Notes: a model not told the origin generated them from the letters alone. A stretch of 64,000 nt of DNA from Castellaniella ginsengisoli (GCF_039523235.1 NZ_BAAAEX010000001.1), one strand, 5' to 3'; counted from the first letter of the stretch, positions 26,459 to 35,998 are shown. Made by a program: numbers and translations.

Positions 26459-27463
26459 ATGAACATCCTGCTCACCGGCGGCACGGGCTACATCGGCAGC
26501 CACACCGCCACCGTCCTGGCGCAACAGGGCCACCACGTCGTGTTGTTCGACAACCTGTCCAACAGCAGCGAGGCCGTCGTCGGCCAACTGGCGCGCATCC
26601 TGGGCGCGGCGCCAATCTTCGTTCGGGGCGACGTGTGCGACGAGGCCTTGCTGGCCCGCACCCTGCGCGACCACGCCATCGAGGCCGTCATCCACTTCGC
26701 CGGCCTGAAGGCCGTGGGCGAATCCGTCGAAAAACCGCTGGACTACTTCTGCAACAACGTCCAGGGCACGCTCTGCCTGCTGCAAGCCATGCGTGCCGGC
26801 GGCGTGCGCACCCTGGTCTTCAGCAGCAGCGCCACCGTCTATGGCGAGCCGCAATCCCTGCCCCTGGACGAGCGCCACCCCACGCGCGCCGTCAACCCCT
26901 ACGGCCGCAGCAAGCTGCACATCGAGGAAATCCTGAGCGATCTGGCGGCCTCCGATCCGGCCTGGCGCCTGGCCTGCCTGCGCTACTTCAACCCGGTGGG
27001 CGCGCACGACAGCGGCCTGATCGGTGAAAGCCCGCGAGGCGTGCCCAACAACCTCATGCCCTACGTCGTCCAGGTCGCCGCCGGCCAGCGGGCCGAGCTG
27101 AGCGTGTTCGGCAACGACTACCCCACGCCCGACGGCACCGGCGTGCGGGACTACATCCACGTCATGGACCTGGCCGAGGGCCACGCCGCCGCCCTGGGCT
27201 TTCTGGCCGGCCACCCCGGCTGGCATGCGATCAACCTGGGCACCGGGCGCGGCCACAGCGTGCTGGAGCTCGTCCGCGCCTTCGAGCAGGCGTCCGGGCG
27301 CCCCGTGCCTTACCGCATCCAGCCGCGCCGCCCGGGCGACGTCGCCGCCTGCTATGCCGATCCCGCCAAAGCCCGCCGGGATCTGGGCTGGACGGCCGCC
27401 CGCACGCTCGAGGACATGTGCCGCAGCGCGTGGAAGTACCAGCAGGGGGCGGCGGTGGCTTGA
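26459..27463 (+). CDS. galE: UDP-glucose 4-epimerase
   Basis: A 334-residue short-chain dehydrogenase/reductase of the GalE type. NAD motif TGGTGYIGSH at the N-terminus, catalytic SSSATVYG and YGRSK (YxxxK), and the LRYFNPVGAH motif are present. I chose the ATG at 26459 (MNILLTGG) rather than 26426, whose extra 11 residues precede the Rossmann strand. It interconverts UDP-glucose and UDP-galactose (perhaps the GlcNAc/GalNAc forms) for LPS core or glycan synthesis. Confidence 0.93.
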   Translation: MNILLTGGTGYIGSHTATVLAQQGHHVVLFDNLSNSSEAVVGQLARILGAAPIFVRGDVCDEALLARTLRDHAIEAVIHFAGLKAVGESVEKPLDYFCNNVQGTLCLLQAMRAGGVRTLVFSSSATVYGEPQSLPLDERHPTRAVNPYGRSKLHIEEILSDLAASDPAWRLACLRYFNPVGAHDSGLIGESPRGVPNNLMPYVVQVAAGQRAELSVFGNDYPTPDGTGVRDYIHVMDLAEGHAAALGFLAGHPGWHAINLGTGRGHSVLELVRAFEQASGRPVPYRIQPRRPGDVAACYADPAKARRDLGWTAARTLEDMCRSAWKYQQGAAVA

Positions 27464-27524
27464 CCCATCTTAAGTCCACCGCAACTCAACCCCCCATTCC
27501 CTTCCGTCTTCTGTAAAACCGGGT

Positions 27525-27541
27525 TGTCACATTCAGTGACA
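27525..27541 (+). promoter_or_regulatory. inverted repeat upstream of the autotransporter gene
   Basis: TGTCAC-ATTCA-GTGACA, 24 bases before the autotransporter start and just ahead of its AGGAG ribosome site. It may be an operator or a 5'-UTR hairpin; no regulator is assigned. Confidence 0.35.
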
Positions 27542-27564
27542 CAAAACCTCTACAGGAGACAAAA

Positions 27565-29679
27565 ATGTCCATCTTCAGAACCCCTCTCTTGCGCGCCATC
27601 CTGGCGCTGCTTTGCCTGGGCCTGCCGCCGCCCGGCCTGACGCAGGTGTTGCCCGAGGCGCCGTGGGATGATTCCCCGGCGCCTTTTGTTTTGCGCGGCG
27701 AATGGATCGCCGTGGATGAAGACCGGCGCATCGCGCGGGGGCTGCACCTGGAGGGCGCCAGCGGATTCCGGGTCGCCGGCGGCCGGACCCTGGAACTGCA
27801 AGGCCCCATTCTGGGCCACCCGGTCGATCCCCTGCTGCCCATTCCGTTCTGGAAACTGGGCGGTGGGCATCTGGAACTGGCCGGCGCGAGCGCCACGAAC
27901 GGCCAGATCGTGCTGGCCGAGGGCAGCCTGGGCCTGGCGCACGAAAGCGCCCTGGGCGTGCCGGGCAACAGTCTGGAAATGTCGGCCGGTACCCGCCTGG
28001 AGCTGCGCCCCGGCATCCGTATCGGGCAAGCGATGCAGGTGCGCTCCGCCGACACCGCCCGCACGCCGCCCGCGCACTGGGGCCTGCCCCCCATCGCCGG
28101 CCTGGGCGCCGCCGCCGTGTGGCGCGTGCCGGCGGGCGAGGCCACTTGGGCGGGCGGGATCCAGACCAATGCCCCGATCGTCAAGGACGGCGCCGGCACT
28201 TTGCGGCTGGCGGGCGCGGGATTCAGCATCGACCGCGACCCGCTCGTCCTGGCGCAGGGCGGCCTGCACATCGGGCAACTGTGGTGGGGGCCTGTGCTGA
28301 CCCGACCCGGCACCGTGCTGTCCGGTACCGGCCAGGTGGACGAGGCCCGTATCGCCGGCCTGCTGAGCCCGGGCGATACGGATCAGACCGGCACCCTGAT
28401 GATCGGCCAGCGCCTGGCCCTGCTGCCGGGCGCCCAGACCCGCATCCGCATCGATGCCGGCGGCCAGGCCGACCGGATCTGGTCTTTCGGCACGGCGCGC
28501 CTGGGCGGCGAGCTGGCGATCGAGCCTGTGCCCGGCGCCTGGACGCCCGATCGTCGCTGGATCATCGTCCAGGCCGATGGCGGCCTGGAATACGGGGCGG
28601 ATGGCGGCGGCGATCCTGTGCCCGGCGATGGCCGCTACACCCGGGTCGTCAGCGCCTTGCGCTACCTGGATCCCGTGCTGGACTACGGCCCTACCACCGT
28701 GACGCTGGGCCTGCGGCACAACACCCTGGGCCTGAACACCGCCGACGCCGCCTGGCGCGGCGCCCTGCTGGACGACAGCCGCTTCATGAGGGACGCCGCG
28801 CTGGCGCATACCGCCGGGGGCCGGGCCTGGGCGCAGAGCTGGGCCGCCAACACCGGACGGCAAGCCGCCCAAGGCCTGCCCGGCGACGACCGGGATACCG
28901 GCGGCCTGCAGATCGGCGTCAGCCGCGCGGTGGGCGGGCAGGGCGCCCTGGCGGTCTTCGGGGGCGCGCAGGATACGCGCCTGGCCACCGGGCCGGGTGC
29001 CTGGCCCCCGGCTGGCACCGGGGCCGGCGGCGCCTACCGCCTGCGGGACCGGTCCGCGCACCTGGGCCTGGGCGCCAGCCTGACGCGCCCAGGCTGGCAT
29101 CTGACCCTGGGGATCGCGCAATCCTGGCACCGTGCCGAGCTGAGCCGCCAGGCCGACCCGGACGAGCCCTCGCTGCGCAGCCGCCCCGCCGCACGGCTGG
29201 CCCAGGCCTGGGCGCAGGTGGCGCCCGAGAGGCCGTTGGCCCTGGGTGCATGGCAATGGATGCCCTATGCCCAGGCCGTCTGGCTGCGCCTGCATCGCCC
29301 GGCCGTGAAGGAAAGCGGCGGCCTCGCCGCCGTCGCGCTGGAGGCCGCGGCCGACCACCGCTGGCTGGGGCAGGTGGGGGTCAGGATCGGGCGCCCCTGG
29401 GCCACCCCGCATGGCGAGGCCCGGATGACCCTGGAGCTGGGCGTGCGCCGCTTGTGGGGCGGGACGGTTCCGAGCAGTGTCCAGGCCTATCGGGCCGATC
29501 CGGGGCGGCAGTTTGAGACTGGAGGCCTGCCCCTGCCGCGTCATGCCCTGCGCCTGGACCTGGGCGTCCAGGCGCCCGTTGCGCGCAGCGCCCGCATTGG
29601 CTTCGCCTATACCGGCCAGCATGGGGCGGGGCAGAGGCAGCACGGGATGTGGCTGGGCGTGACGGGCAGTTTCAGATAA
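27565..29679 (+). CDS. type Va autotransporter, small passenger
   Basis: A 704-residue protein with a signal peptide (residues 1-27, hydrophobic core AILALLCLGL). The passenger (about 28-400) is a short beta-helix-like stretch: LRLAGAG, GTLMIGQRLALLPGAQ and the motif LSGTGQVDEARIAGLLSPGD are typical of autotransporter repeats. The C-terminal domain (about 405-704) is the translocator beta-barrel, ending GVTGSFR. No RGD, protease or lipase motif was seen in the passenger, so its function is unknown. It lies alone between galE and the ops-controlled locus. Confidence 0.82.
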   Translation: MSIFRTPLLRAILALLCLGLPPPGLTQVLPEAPWDDSPAPFVLRGEWIAVDEDRRIARGLHLEGASGFRVAGGRTLELQGPILGHPVDPLLPIPFWKLGGGHLELAGASATNGQIVLAEGSLGLAHESALGVPGNSLEMSAGTRLELRPGIRIGQAMQVRSADTARTPPAHWGLPPIAGLGAAAVWRVPAGEATWAGGIQTNAPIVKDGAGTLRLAGAGFSIDRDPLVLAQGGLHIGQLWWGPVLTRPGTVLSGTGQVDEARIAGLLSPGDTDQTGTLMIGQRLALLPGAQTRIRIDAGGQADRIWSFGTARLGGELAIEPVPGAWTPDRRWIIVQADGGLEYGADGGGDPVPGDGRYTRVVSALRYLDPVLDYGPTTVTLGLRHNTLGLNTADAAWRGALLDDSRFMRDAALAHTAGGRAWAQSWAANTGRQAAQGLPGDDRDTGGLQIGVSRAVGGQGALAVFGGAQDTRLATGPGAWPPAGTGAGGAYRLRDRSAHLGLGASLTRPGWHLTLGIAQSWHRAELSRQADPDEPSLRSRPAARLAQAWAQVAPERPLALGAWQWMPYAQAVWLRLHRPAVKESGGLAAVALEAAADHRWLGQVGVRIGRPWATPHGEARMTLELGVRRLWGGTVPSSVQAYRADPGRQFETGGLPLPRHALRLDLGVQAPVARSARIGFAYTGQHGAGQRQHGMWLGVTGSFR

Positions 29680-29780
29680 ATCCTGTGGCTACTTCTTTGT
29701 TTTAGTGCTTGGCCAGGTGATGTATGATCGCGTTCACCCGATGAACATCGCCTGGCGCTTGCTGACCGTGTCACAGCACG

Positions 29781-29792
29781 GCGGTAGCGTGC
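29781..29792 (+). promoter_or_regulatory. ops element (RfaH recruitment site)
   Basis: GGCGGTAGCGTG is the 12-base ops sequence known from enterobacterial LPS, capsule and haemolysin operon leaders. It is in the 150-base leader before the first polysaccharide gene, on the coding strand. Together with the rfaH-like gene at 22980 it predicts that the whole downstream operon depends on RfaH antitermination. Confidence 0.85.
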
Positions 29793-29829
29793 CTGAAATG
29801 CCTGCAACATCTTCCAGCGTCCAGAACCC

Positions 29830-30405
29830 ATGACCCATTACCAACATGAAACCGCCATCGTCGATCCCGGCGCCCAGATCGGCGAAGGATCGCGCGTCTG
29901 GCATTTCGTCCACGTCTGCGGCGGCGCCCGTATCGGCGCCGAGGTGTCTTTGGGGCAGAACGTCTTCGTCGGCAACAAAGTCGTGATCGGCGACCGCTGC
30001 AAGATCCAGAACAACGTCTCCGTCTACGACAACGTCACCCTGGAAGAAGGCGTGTTCTGCGGCCCCAGCATGGTGTTCACCAACGTCTACAACCCGCGCT
30101 CGCTGATCGAGCGCAAAGACGAATACCGCGACACCCTGGTCAAGAAGGGCGCCACCCTGGGCGCCAACTGCACCGTCGTCTGCGGCGTTACCATCGGCGA
30201 ATACGCCTTCATCGGCGCGGGCGCCGTCGTCAACAAGGACGTCAAGCCCTACGCCCTGATGGTCGGCGTGCCGGCGCGCCAGATCGGCTGGATGAGCCAG
30301 CACGGCGAACAACTGGATCTGCCCCTGAGCGGCGACGGCGAGACCGCCTGCATCCATACCGGCGCCATCTACCGCCTGACCGACGGCCAGTGCGAGCGCC
30401 TCTGA
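29830..30405 (+). CDS. wbpD: UDP-GlcNAc3NA N-acetyltransferase (WbpD/WlbB)
   Basis: A 191-residue left-handed beta-helix acetyltransferase built of hexapeptide repeats (IVDPGAQIGEGSRVWHFVHV, GAEVSLGQNVFVG, GATLGANCTVVCGVTIGEYAFIGAG, read in parts). It N-acetylates the 3-amino group of UDP-2-acetamido-3-amino-2,3-dideoxy-D-glucuronic acid with acetyl-CoA. First gene after the ops leader. Gene order wbpD-wbpE-wbpB is that of the Bordetella wlb and Pseudomonas wbp pathways in shuffled form. Confidence 0.9.
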   Translation: MTHYQHETAIVDPGAQIGEGSRVWHFVHVCGGARIGAEVSLGQNVFVGNKVVIGDRCKIQNNVSVYDNVTLEEGVFCGPSMVFTNVYNPRSLIERKDEYRDTLVKKGATLGANCTVVCGVTIGEYAFIGAGAVVNKDVKPYALMVGVPARQIGWMSQHGEQLDLPLSGDGETACIHTGAIYRLTDGQCERL

Positions 30406-30430
30406 TCCCTACCCAGAAAGAACCCAGACC

Positions 30431-31522
30431 ATGCAATTCGTCGACCTGCAGGCACAATACCAGCGCCTGAAAACCCAAATCGATGCCAACATCCAGCGCG
30501 TGCTGGCCCACGGCCAGTTCATCCTGGGGCCGGAAGTGGCCCAACTGGAAGAGCGGCTGGCCGATTACACCGGCGCCAAATACTGCATCACGGTCGCCAA
30601 CGGCACCGACGCCCTGCAGATCGCCCAGATGGCGCTGGGCATCGGGCCGGGGGATGAGGTCATCACTCCGGGTTTCACCTACATCGCCACCGCCGAAACC
30701 GTCGCCCTGCTGGGCGCCAAGCCCGTCTACGTCGACATCGATCCGCGCACCTACACCCTGGACCCGGCCAGGCTGGAAGCCGCCATCACCCCGCGCACCC
30801 GCGCCATCATTCCCGTCTCGTTGTACGGCCAGTGCGCCGACATGGACGCCATCAACGCTATCGCCGGCAAGCACGGGCTGACGGTCATCGAGGACGCGGC
30901 CCAAAGCCTGGGCGGCCGCTACAAGGGCCGCAAGAGCGGCAATTTGTCCACCATCGCCTGTACCAGCTTCTTTCCCAGCAAGCCCCTGGGCTGTTATGGG
31001 GACGGCGGCGCGATCTTTACCAACGATGACGCATTGGCGGTCGTGCTGCGCCAGATCGCCCGTCATGGGCAGGATCGCCGCTACCATCACATCCGCGTCG
31101 GCGTGAACAGCCGCCTGGACACCCTGCAGGCCGCCATCCTGCTGCCCAAGCTGGCCGTCCTGGACGACGAGATCGCCGCCCGACAGCGCGTGGCGGACGC
31201 CTACACCCGTCTGTTCAATGAGGCCGGCATCCAGGCCACGCCGGTCATCGAGGCCCACAATGCCTGCGCCTGGGCGCAATACACCGTGCAACTCGATGGG
31301 CGCGATGCCGTGCAGGCCGCCCTGAAAGCCGCCGGCATCCCCACGGCCGTCCATTACCCCATCCCCCTGAACCGCCAACCGGCGGTGGCGGATGACGGCG
31401 TTTCGCTGCCGGTTGGCGATGCCGTGGCCGAGCGGGTGATGAGTTTGCCGATGCATCCGTATCTGGACGAGGCGGCTATCAGCCGCGTGGTCGATACCGT
31501 GGGGCAGTGCCAAGCGGCCTGA
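30431..31522 (+). CDS. wbpE: UDP-3-keto sugar aminotransferase (WbpE/WlbC)
   Basis: A 363-residue PLP-dependent DegT/DnrJ/EryC1 aminotransferase. The PLP Lys is in SFFPSKPLGCYGDGG (near residue 185), EDAAQSLGGRY carries the PLP-interacting Asp, and the N-terminus MQFVDLQAQYQRLK matches WbpE/WlbC. It transfers an amino group from glutamate to C3 of the UDP-3-keto-N-acetylglucuronic acid made by the dehydrogenase encoded next. Confidence 0.92.
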   Translation: MQFVDLQAQYQRLKTQIDANIQRVLAHGQFILGPEVAQLEERLADYTGAKYCITVANGTDALQIAQMALGIGPGDEVITPGFTYIATAETVALLGAKPVYVDIDPRTYTLDPARLEAAITPRTRAIIPVSLYGQCADMDAINAIAGKHGLTVIEDAAQSLGGRYKGRKSGNLSTIACTSFFPSKPLGCYGDGGAIFTNDDALAVVLRQIARHGQDRRYHHIRVGVNSRLDTLQAAILLPKLAVLDDEIAARQRVADAYTRLFNEAGIQATPVIEAHNACAWAQYTVQLDGRDAVQAALKAAGIPTAVHYPIPLNRQPAVADDGVSLPVGDAVAERVMSLPMHPYLDEAAISRVVDTVGQCQAA

Positions 31523-31556
31523 TTCATCTGCCTTTTTATCCAGCCAAACGAGAGAC

Positions 31557-32501
31557 ATGAAGAACTTCGCTCTGATCGGCGCCGCCGGCTACATCGCTCC
31601 GCGCCATATGAAAGCCATCAAGGACACCGGCCACCGGCTGGTGGCCGCCCTGGATCCCAACGATTCCGTGGGCATCATCGACAGCCACTTTCCGGATGCG
31701 GAATTTTTTACGGAATTCGAACGGTTCGACCGCCACATCGACAAGATGCGCCGCTCGGGCGACGACAAGCGCATCGACTACGTGTCTATTTGCTCACCCA
31801 ACTACCTGCACGATTCGCATATGCGTTTCGCCCTGCGGTCCGGCGCAGACGCCATCTGCGAAAAACCGCTGGTGCTGAACCCCTGGAACATCGACGGCCT
31901 GCAGGAAATCGAGCGCGATACAGGTCGCAAGGTCAACACCATCCTGCAATTGCGCGTGCACCCCGCCATCGTGGCCCTGCGCAAGCAAGTCGCAGAGCAG
32001 AAGAAAAACACCAAGCACGAAGTAGACCTGACCTACATCACGTCTCGCGGCCACTGGTATCTGCAGTCCTGGAAGGGCGATGTGAAAAAATCCGGCGGCA
32101 TCGCCACCAATATCGGCGTGCACTTCTTCGACATGCTGCATTACATTTTTGGCAACCTGCAGGCCAATGTGGTGCATGCCAATGCGGAAACCTACGCGGG
32201 CGGCTACCTGGAATACGAACACGCCCGGGTGCGCTGGTTCTTGTCCGTGGATTATGCCGATGTGCCGGATACGCAGAAGGCCAGCGGCCAGCGCACATTC
32301 CGATCCATTACCGTGGATGGTCAGGAAATCGAGTTTTCCGGCGGCTTCACCGATCTGCATACGCGCAGCTACGAGGGCATCCTGGCTGGGCAGGGGTTCG
32401 GGCTGGAGGAAAATCGTACCGCCATTCAGACTGTGTCGGCCATCCGTAATGCGCCTTTGGCCCCATTGACAGAGGACTACCATCCGTTCTTGAAAAAATG
32501 A
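31557..32501 (+). CDS. wbpB: UDP-GlcNAcA 3-dehydrogenase (WbpB/WlbA)
   Basis: A 314-residue Gfo/Idh/MocA-family oxidoreductase. N-terminal FALIGAAGYIAPRHMKAIK is the NAD fold, ICEKPLVLN the family's EKP motif, and GGIATNIGVHFFDML holds the catalytic His region. It oxidises C3 of UDP-N-acetylglucosaminuronic acid, coupled to WbpE. The substrate-forming dehydrogenase WbpA is not in this window. The stop overlaps the regulator gene by 4 bases. Confidence 0.92.
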   Translation: MKNFALIGAAGYIAPRHMKAIKDTGHRLVAALDPNDSVGIIDSHFPDAEFFTEFERFDRHIDKMRRSGDDKRIDYVSICSPNYLHDSHMRFALRSGADAICEKPLVLNPWNIDGLQEIERDTGRKVNTILQLRVHPAIVALRKQVAEQKKNTKHEVDLTYITSRGHWYLQSWKGDVKKSGGIATNIGVHFFDMLHYIFGNLQANVVHANAETYAGGYLEYEHARVRWFLSVDYADVPDTQKASGQRTFRSITVDGQEIEFSGGFTDLHTRSYEGILAGQGFGLEENRTAIQTVSAIRNAPLAPLTEDYHPFLKK

Positions 32502-32836
32502 CCGAAGGCGTTTACGAAGAAAGCCACCTCAAAGTCCTGCGTCTGCTGGAAGCAGACCCGGGGCTGAGCCAGCGTGACTTGTCACAGGCTCTGGGAATCA
32601 GCCTGGGGAAGACCAATTACTGCATGCGCGCCCTGCTGGACAAGGGGCTGATCAAGATGCAGAACTTTCGACATAGCGAAAACAAGCTGGGCTACGCCTA
32701 CCTGCTGACCCCAGCAGGGATCGCTGCAAAGGCCGAACTCACACGCAGTTTCCTGAAGATCAAACAGAGGGAATACGAAGCCCTGAGGCGGGAGATCGAA
32801 GAGCTGCAGCGGGAAACAGAGGCAAACAGGAAATGA
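32498..32836 (+). CDS. MarR-family EPS-associated regulator
   Basis: A 112-residue winged-helix protein matching the MarR-type family found inside exopolysaccharide loci: HLKVLRLLEADPGLSQRDLSQ, GISLGKTNYCMRALLDKGLI and LTPAGIAAKAELT, then a coiled-coil-like C-terminal helix. It overlaps both neighbours by 4 bases. Its target is unknown; autoregulation of the locus is a guess. Confidence 0.85.
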   Translation: MTEGVYEESHLKVLRLLEADPGLSQRDLSQALGISLGKTNYCMRALLDKGLIKMQNFRHSENKLGYAYLLTPAGIAAKAELTRSFLKIKQREYEALRREIEELQRETEANRK

Positions 32837-34725
32837 TGCGGGCAGTTGATCATGCCAAGTATCGTCTGGATATCCAGGGTTTACGTGCCCTGGCGGTCTT
32901 GGCGGTCATGTTGTTCCATTATGATCCAGCGCTATTGCCCGGTGGTTATGTGGGCGTGGATATCTTCCTGGTCATTTCCGGTTTTTTGATTACGCAACAG
33001 CTTTTTCTGAAGAAGCAAGCAGCCGACTACGCCGCCACAGTGTGTTTGCGGCGATTTTACGTCAGCCGGCTACGCCGGATCGTACCCGCTTATTTCTTCA
33101 TGTTGCTCTTGGTCTGGGGCGTGGCAAAGCTGCTGTTCACTGACGATGATTATGCTTATTTTTTAGCGAGCCTGAAATCCACGGCGATCTTCACCAGCAA
33201 TCAGTATTTCGCTCATTTTGGCAACTACTTTGCCCCCGGCCTGGCGGAGCAGCCGCTGTTGCATACTTGGTCGTTGGCGGTCGAAATGCAGTTCTACCTG
33301 CTTTTGCCCGCATTGGTGTTGATGCTTTCTGGCACCTGGGTCAAGCGGGTCATTCCGATCCTGATTCTCGTGTTGGTGTTGGTGGCCGAATGGCAGTTAC
33401 GACTTGGCGGGCACCGTCAGGAAACCTATTACGCGCTGTACTCGCGCATTCCGGAATTTCTGGTGGGCTCGTGGCTGGCGATCAACGTCGTGGGCCGCGA
33501 TTGGTCGCAGCGGTGTGCAGATGGTGCCATCCTGGTGGGGCTGGTGTTGATCGCGTCCAGCCTATTCGGATTGAATAGTGCGTCCTCTTTTCCCGGCCTC
33601 CTGTCCCTGCCGCCGGTCATCGGAGCCGCCCTGATCATCGCGGCTTCCCGCTCTCGGTTGTCAGTTGCATTGGCCCATCCCGTCATGGTCTGGATCGGCT
33701 TTCTGTCTTATTCGCTCTATCTATGGCACTGGCCGATTTTGGCCTGTATCCGGTACTACACTGGCAGTCAGTCGCTAGGCTTGCAGGCGACTTTGGTTTT
33801 TGGGTTTGGCACTTTATTGCTGGCGTGCCTGTCGTTTTATCTGGTCGAGGAGCCGGCTAGAAAGCTACGTTTGAATGTACTGCGTCCTTATCTGACAGTA
33901 TCCAGCACGTTGGCTGGGGCGTTGCTTGCAGGTGTCGGGTTGCTGGGTCTATATCAGGTGGCTCCGGCGGCTAAGGCCTATATTGCATCCGCAGGCCTGG
34001 GATCCGAATACACGCGGTACGCAGATCCGGCGGATTTGATCTGCCATGGATCTGATACCGGGCATTGTGTAAAAGGAGATCTGACCAGCGAACTGGAAGT
34101 TCTAGTGATTGGCGACTCGCACGCGGCGATGCTGAATGATTTTTTTGCTGAACTTGGCAAAGAACAGCATTTCAAGGCCAGGGTGCTGACGGCCAGTAGT
34201 TGCATCCCGATTCCGGACTTCAACATCAGCAAACTGCCTGAATGGTCTCAGGCGCAGTGTCTGAACCAGATCCGGCGAGTGCAGACGGAGCTGGAGCGGG
34301 ATCGGAGCCGAGTATTGGTGCTGGCGGGCATGTGGAGTTATCAACTGCAGGATTCCGGCTTTGCCGCCAATCTGGAAGCCTTCCTGAAAGCGCATCGTCC
34401 GGATCGGATCTATGTTCTGTCCCAGGTGCCGCTGTGGTTGAAAAACCCGATGCGGATACAGCGCTTCGCCAGCCTTGGCCTGACGAGCCGTATCCCCGTA
34501 GATCCAGCCTATCGACGCGCAAACGATGAAATTTCTCGCCTTGTAAAGAGTAGCGGCGCGCATTTCCTGGCGCTCGATCAGTTACCCGTTTTCAGCCAAG
34601 CCCCATGGCTGGCCGAAAATCTGCTCTACATGGACGAGAGCCATCTGAATCAGGTGGGAGTGCGGGCTTATGCGCAGGCGGCTCAAATGCAGATCCGCAC
34701 ACTGGTGAGCCATGATGCGCAGTAG
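32833..34725 (+). CDS. OafA-type acyltransferase fused to SGNH domain
   Basis: A 630-residue membrane acyltransferase 3 protein: YRLDIQGLRALAVLAVMLFHY at the start with the conserved HYD-type His, GGYVGVDIFLVISGFLIT, RRIVPAYFF and about ten membrane segments to residue 370, then a periplasmic SGNH domain (VIGDSHAAML near residue 425 and a C-terminal DESHLNQVG). Such proteins O-acetylate surface polysaccharides, the SGNH domain completing transfer. The target here is probably a residue of the O-unit. Confidence 0.9.
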   Translation: MMRAVDHAKYRLDIQGLRALAVLAVMLFHYDPALLPGGYVGVDIFLVISGFLITQQLFLKKQAADYAATVCLRRFYVSRLRRIVPAYFFMLLLVWGVAKLLFTDDDYAYFLASLKSTAIFTSNQYFAHFGNYFAPGLAEQPLLHTWSLAVEMQFYLLLPALVLMLSGTWVKRVIPILILVLVLVAEWQLRLGGHRQETYYALYSRIPEFLVGSWLAINVVGRDWSQRCADGAILVGLVLIASSLFGLNSASSFPGLLSLPPVIGAALIIAASRSRLSVALAHPVMVWIGFLSYSLYLWHWPILACIRYYTGSQSLGLQATLVFGFGTLLLACLSFYLVEEPARKLRLNVLRPYLTVSSTLAGALLAGVGLLGLYQVAPAAKAYIASAGLGSEYTRYADPADLICHGSDTGHCVKGDLTSELEVLVIGDSHAAMLNDFFAELGKEQHFKARVLTASSCIPIPDFNISKLPEWSQAQCLNQIRRVQTELERDRSRVLVLAGMWSYQLQDSGFAANLEAFLKAHRPDRIYVLSQVPLWLKNPMRIQRFASLGLTSRIPVDPAYRRANDEISRLVKSSGAHFLALDQLPVFSQAPWLAENLLYMDESHLNQVGVRAYAQAAQMQIRTLVSHDAQ

Positions 34726-35980
34726 GCGCCTGCCCTCCTACTGGCAGCGGGTGGCTGTGGTCTTTTCGGGGGCCGCCCTGTCCCAGGCGATCCCGATTGC
34801 CGGTTCGCTGCTGATCGCCCGGCTCTATGTGCCGGCGGAGTTCGGTTTGTTCGCCGCCTGGTATGGGGTGTCGGTGGTGCTCAATCTGTTCCTGACCGCT
34901 CGGCTGGATGCCGCCTTCGGTCTGGCTTCGGATGGCACGGAACGCGGGCGGCTGGTGGTCGTGACGATCCTGATGGTGCTGGGCATGGGGTGCTTATTGG
35001 GCCTGCTGACCTGGCTGGCCGTCAGATTATGGCCGGCCGGGTTGTTCGGGGTTCCGGCCGCATTGACCGGCTGGCTGGCACCCATGTGTTTGTGTGCCGC
35101 CTTGTCCGTTGTCTGGCAGGCGTGGGCCGCCAATAACGGACAAATCCATGCGCTCAATGCGATCCGCCTGGTTCAGGCAGCCGCAGTGACCGGGCTGCAG
35201 ATTGCAGCGGCCTGGTTCGATCCGGCGGCCGGGTCGCTGGTCGTGGCCCAGATCGCCGGGACGTCCGTGGCTGTATGCGTGGCCGCCAGGCTGTTGCCGA
35301 TTCAGGCGTATCTGCCTGCTACGTGGCTTGAACTGCGAGCCCAGTGGTCTGAGGTCTGGCGCAAATATTGGCGCTTTCCCTTGCTGGCGATGCCGAGCGA
35401 TGTGATCAACGCCTCTGCCGCCCAGTTGCCGGTGATCGTGCTGGGGGCCCGCTACGGTGGAGAGGTGGCAGGCTGCTTTGCACTGGCTTCCAGAACTTTG
35501 GGGGCGCCGCTGGCGGTCCTGGGTGCCGCCGTGCGCGACGTCTTCATTCGTGATGCCGGGTTGGAAATGCGTGCACACGGTCATTGCCGCCCAGTTTATC
35601 GTCGGACATTCCGCATTCTGGCGCTGTTGTCGTTTGGCCTGGTGCTGGTCACGGTGCCGTTGGCCGAGCCCGCCTTTGCCCTGGTGTTCGGTGAACCTTG
35701 GCGCTTGGCTGGGGTGATGGCCGTCTGGCTGGTGCCGTTATTTGCATTGCGTTTCATCGCCAGCCCGCTGAGCTACACCTTCTTCCTCGCGCAAAAGCAG
35801 AAGGTGGACCTGATCTGGCAAAGCGTTCTGTTGGGCATGGTGGTCGCGGTTCTGTATGGCTTCGATTCCTACCGGTCTACATTGATTGCCTATGGCGCCG
35901 GCTATGCGGGCATGTATGTGGTGTACCTGATGTTGTCCAGCCGATATGGCGGCAGGCCGACCGCAGGCATTGAGGCTTGA
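34712..35980 (+). CDS. wzx: polysaccharide flippase Wzx, copy 1
   Basis: A 422-residue polytopic membrane protein of the Wzx/MATE-like superfamily with about twelve hydrophobic segments; SGAALSQAIPIAGSLLIARLY at the N-terminus and GRYGGEVAGCFALASRTLGAP-like features (VIVLGARYGGEVAGCFAL) fit the polysaccharide flippase family. It would move the undecaprenyl-linked repeat across the inner membrane. GC-rich like its neighbours and unlike the second flippase at 39598. It overlaps the acyltransferase gene by 14 bases. Confidence 0.85.
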   Translation: MMRSRRLPSYWQRVAVVFSGAALSQAIPIAGSLLIARLYVPAEFGLFAAWYGVSVVLNLFLTARLDAAFGLASDGTERGRLVVVTILMVLGMGCLLGLLTWLAVRLWPAGLFGVPAALTGWLAPMCLCAALSVVWQAWAANNGQIHALNAIRLVQAAAVTGLQIAAAWFDPAAGSLVVAQIAGTSVAVCVAARLLPIQAYLPATWLELRAQWSEVWRKYWRFPLLAMPSDVINASAAQLPVIVLGARYGGEVAGCFALASRTLGAPLAVLGAAVRDVFIRDAGLEMRAHGHCRPVYRRTFRILALLSFGLVLVTVPLAEPAFALVFGEPWRLAGVMAVWLVPLFALRFIASPLSYTFFLAQKQKVDLIWQSVLLGMVVAVLYGFDSYRSTLIAYGAGYAGMYVVYLMLSSRYGGRPTAGIEA

Positions 35981-35998
35981 AGAAAGGTCACGCTGATC

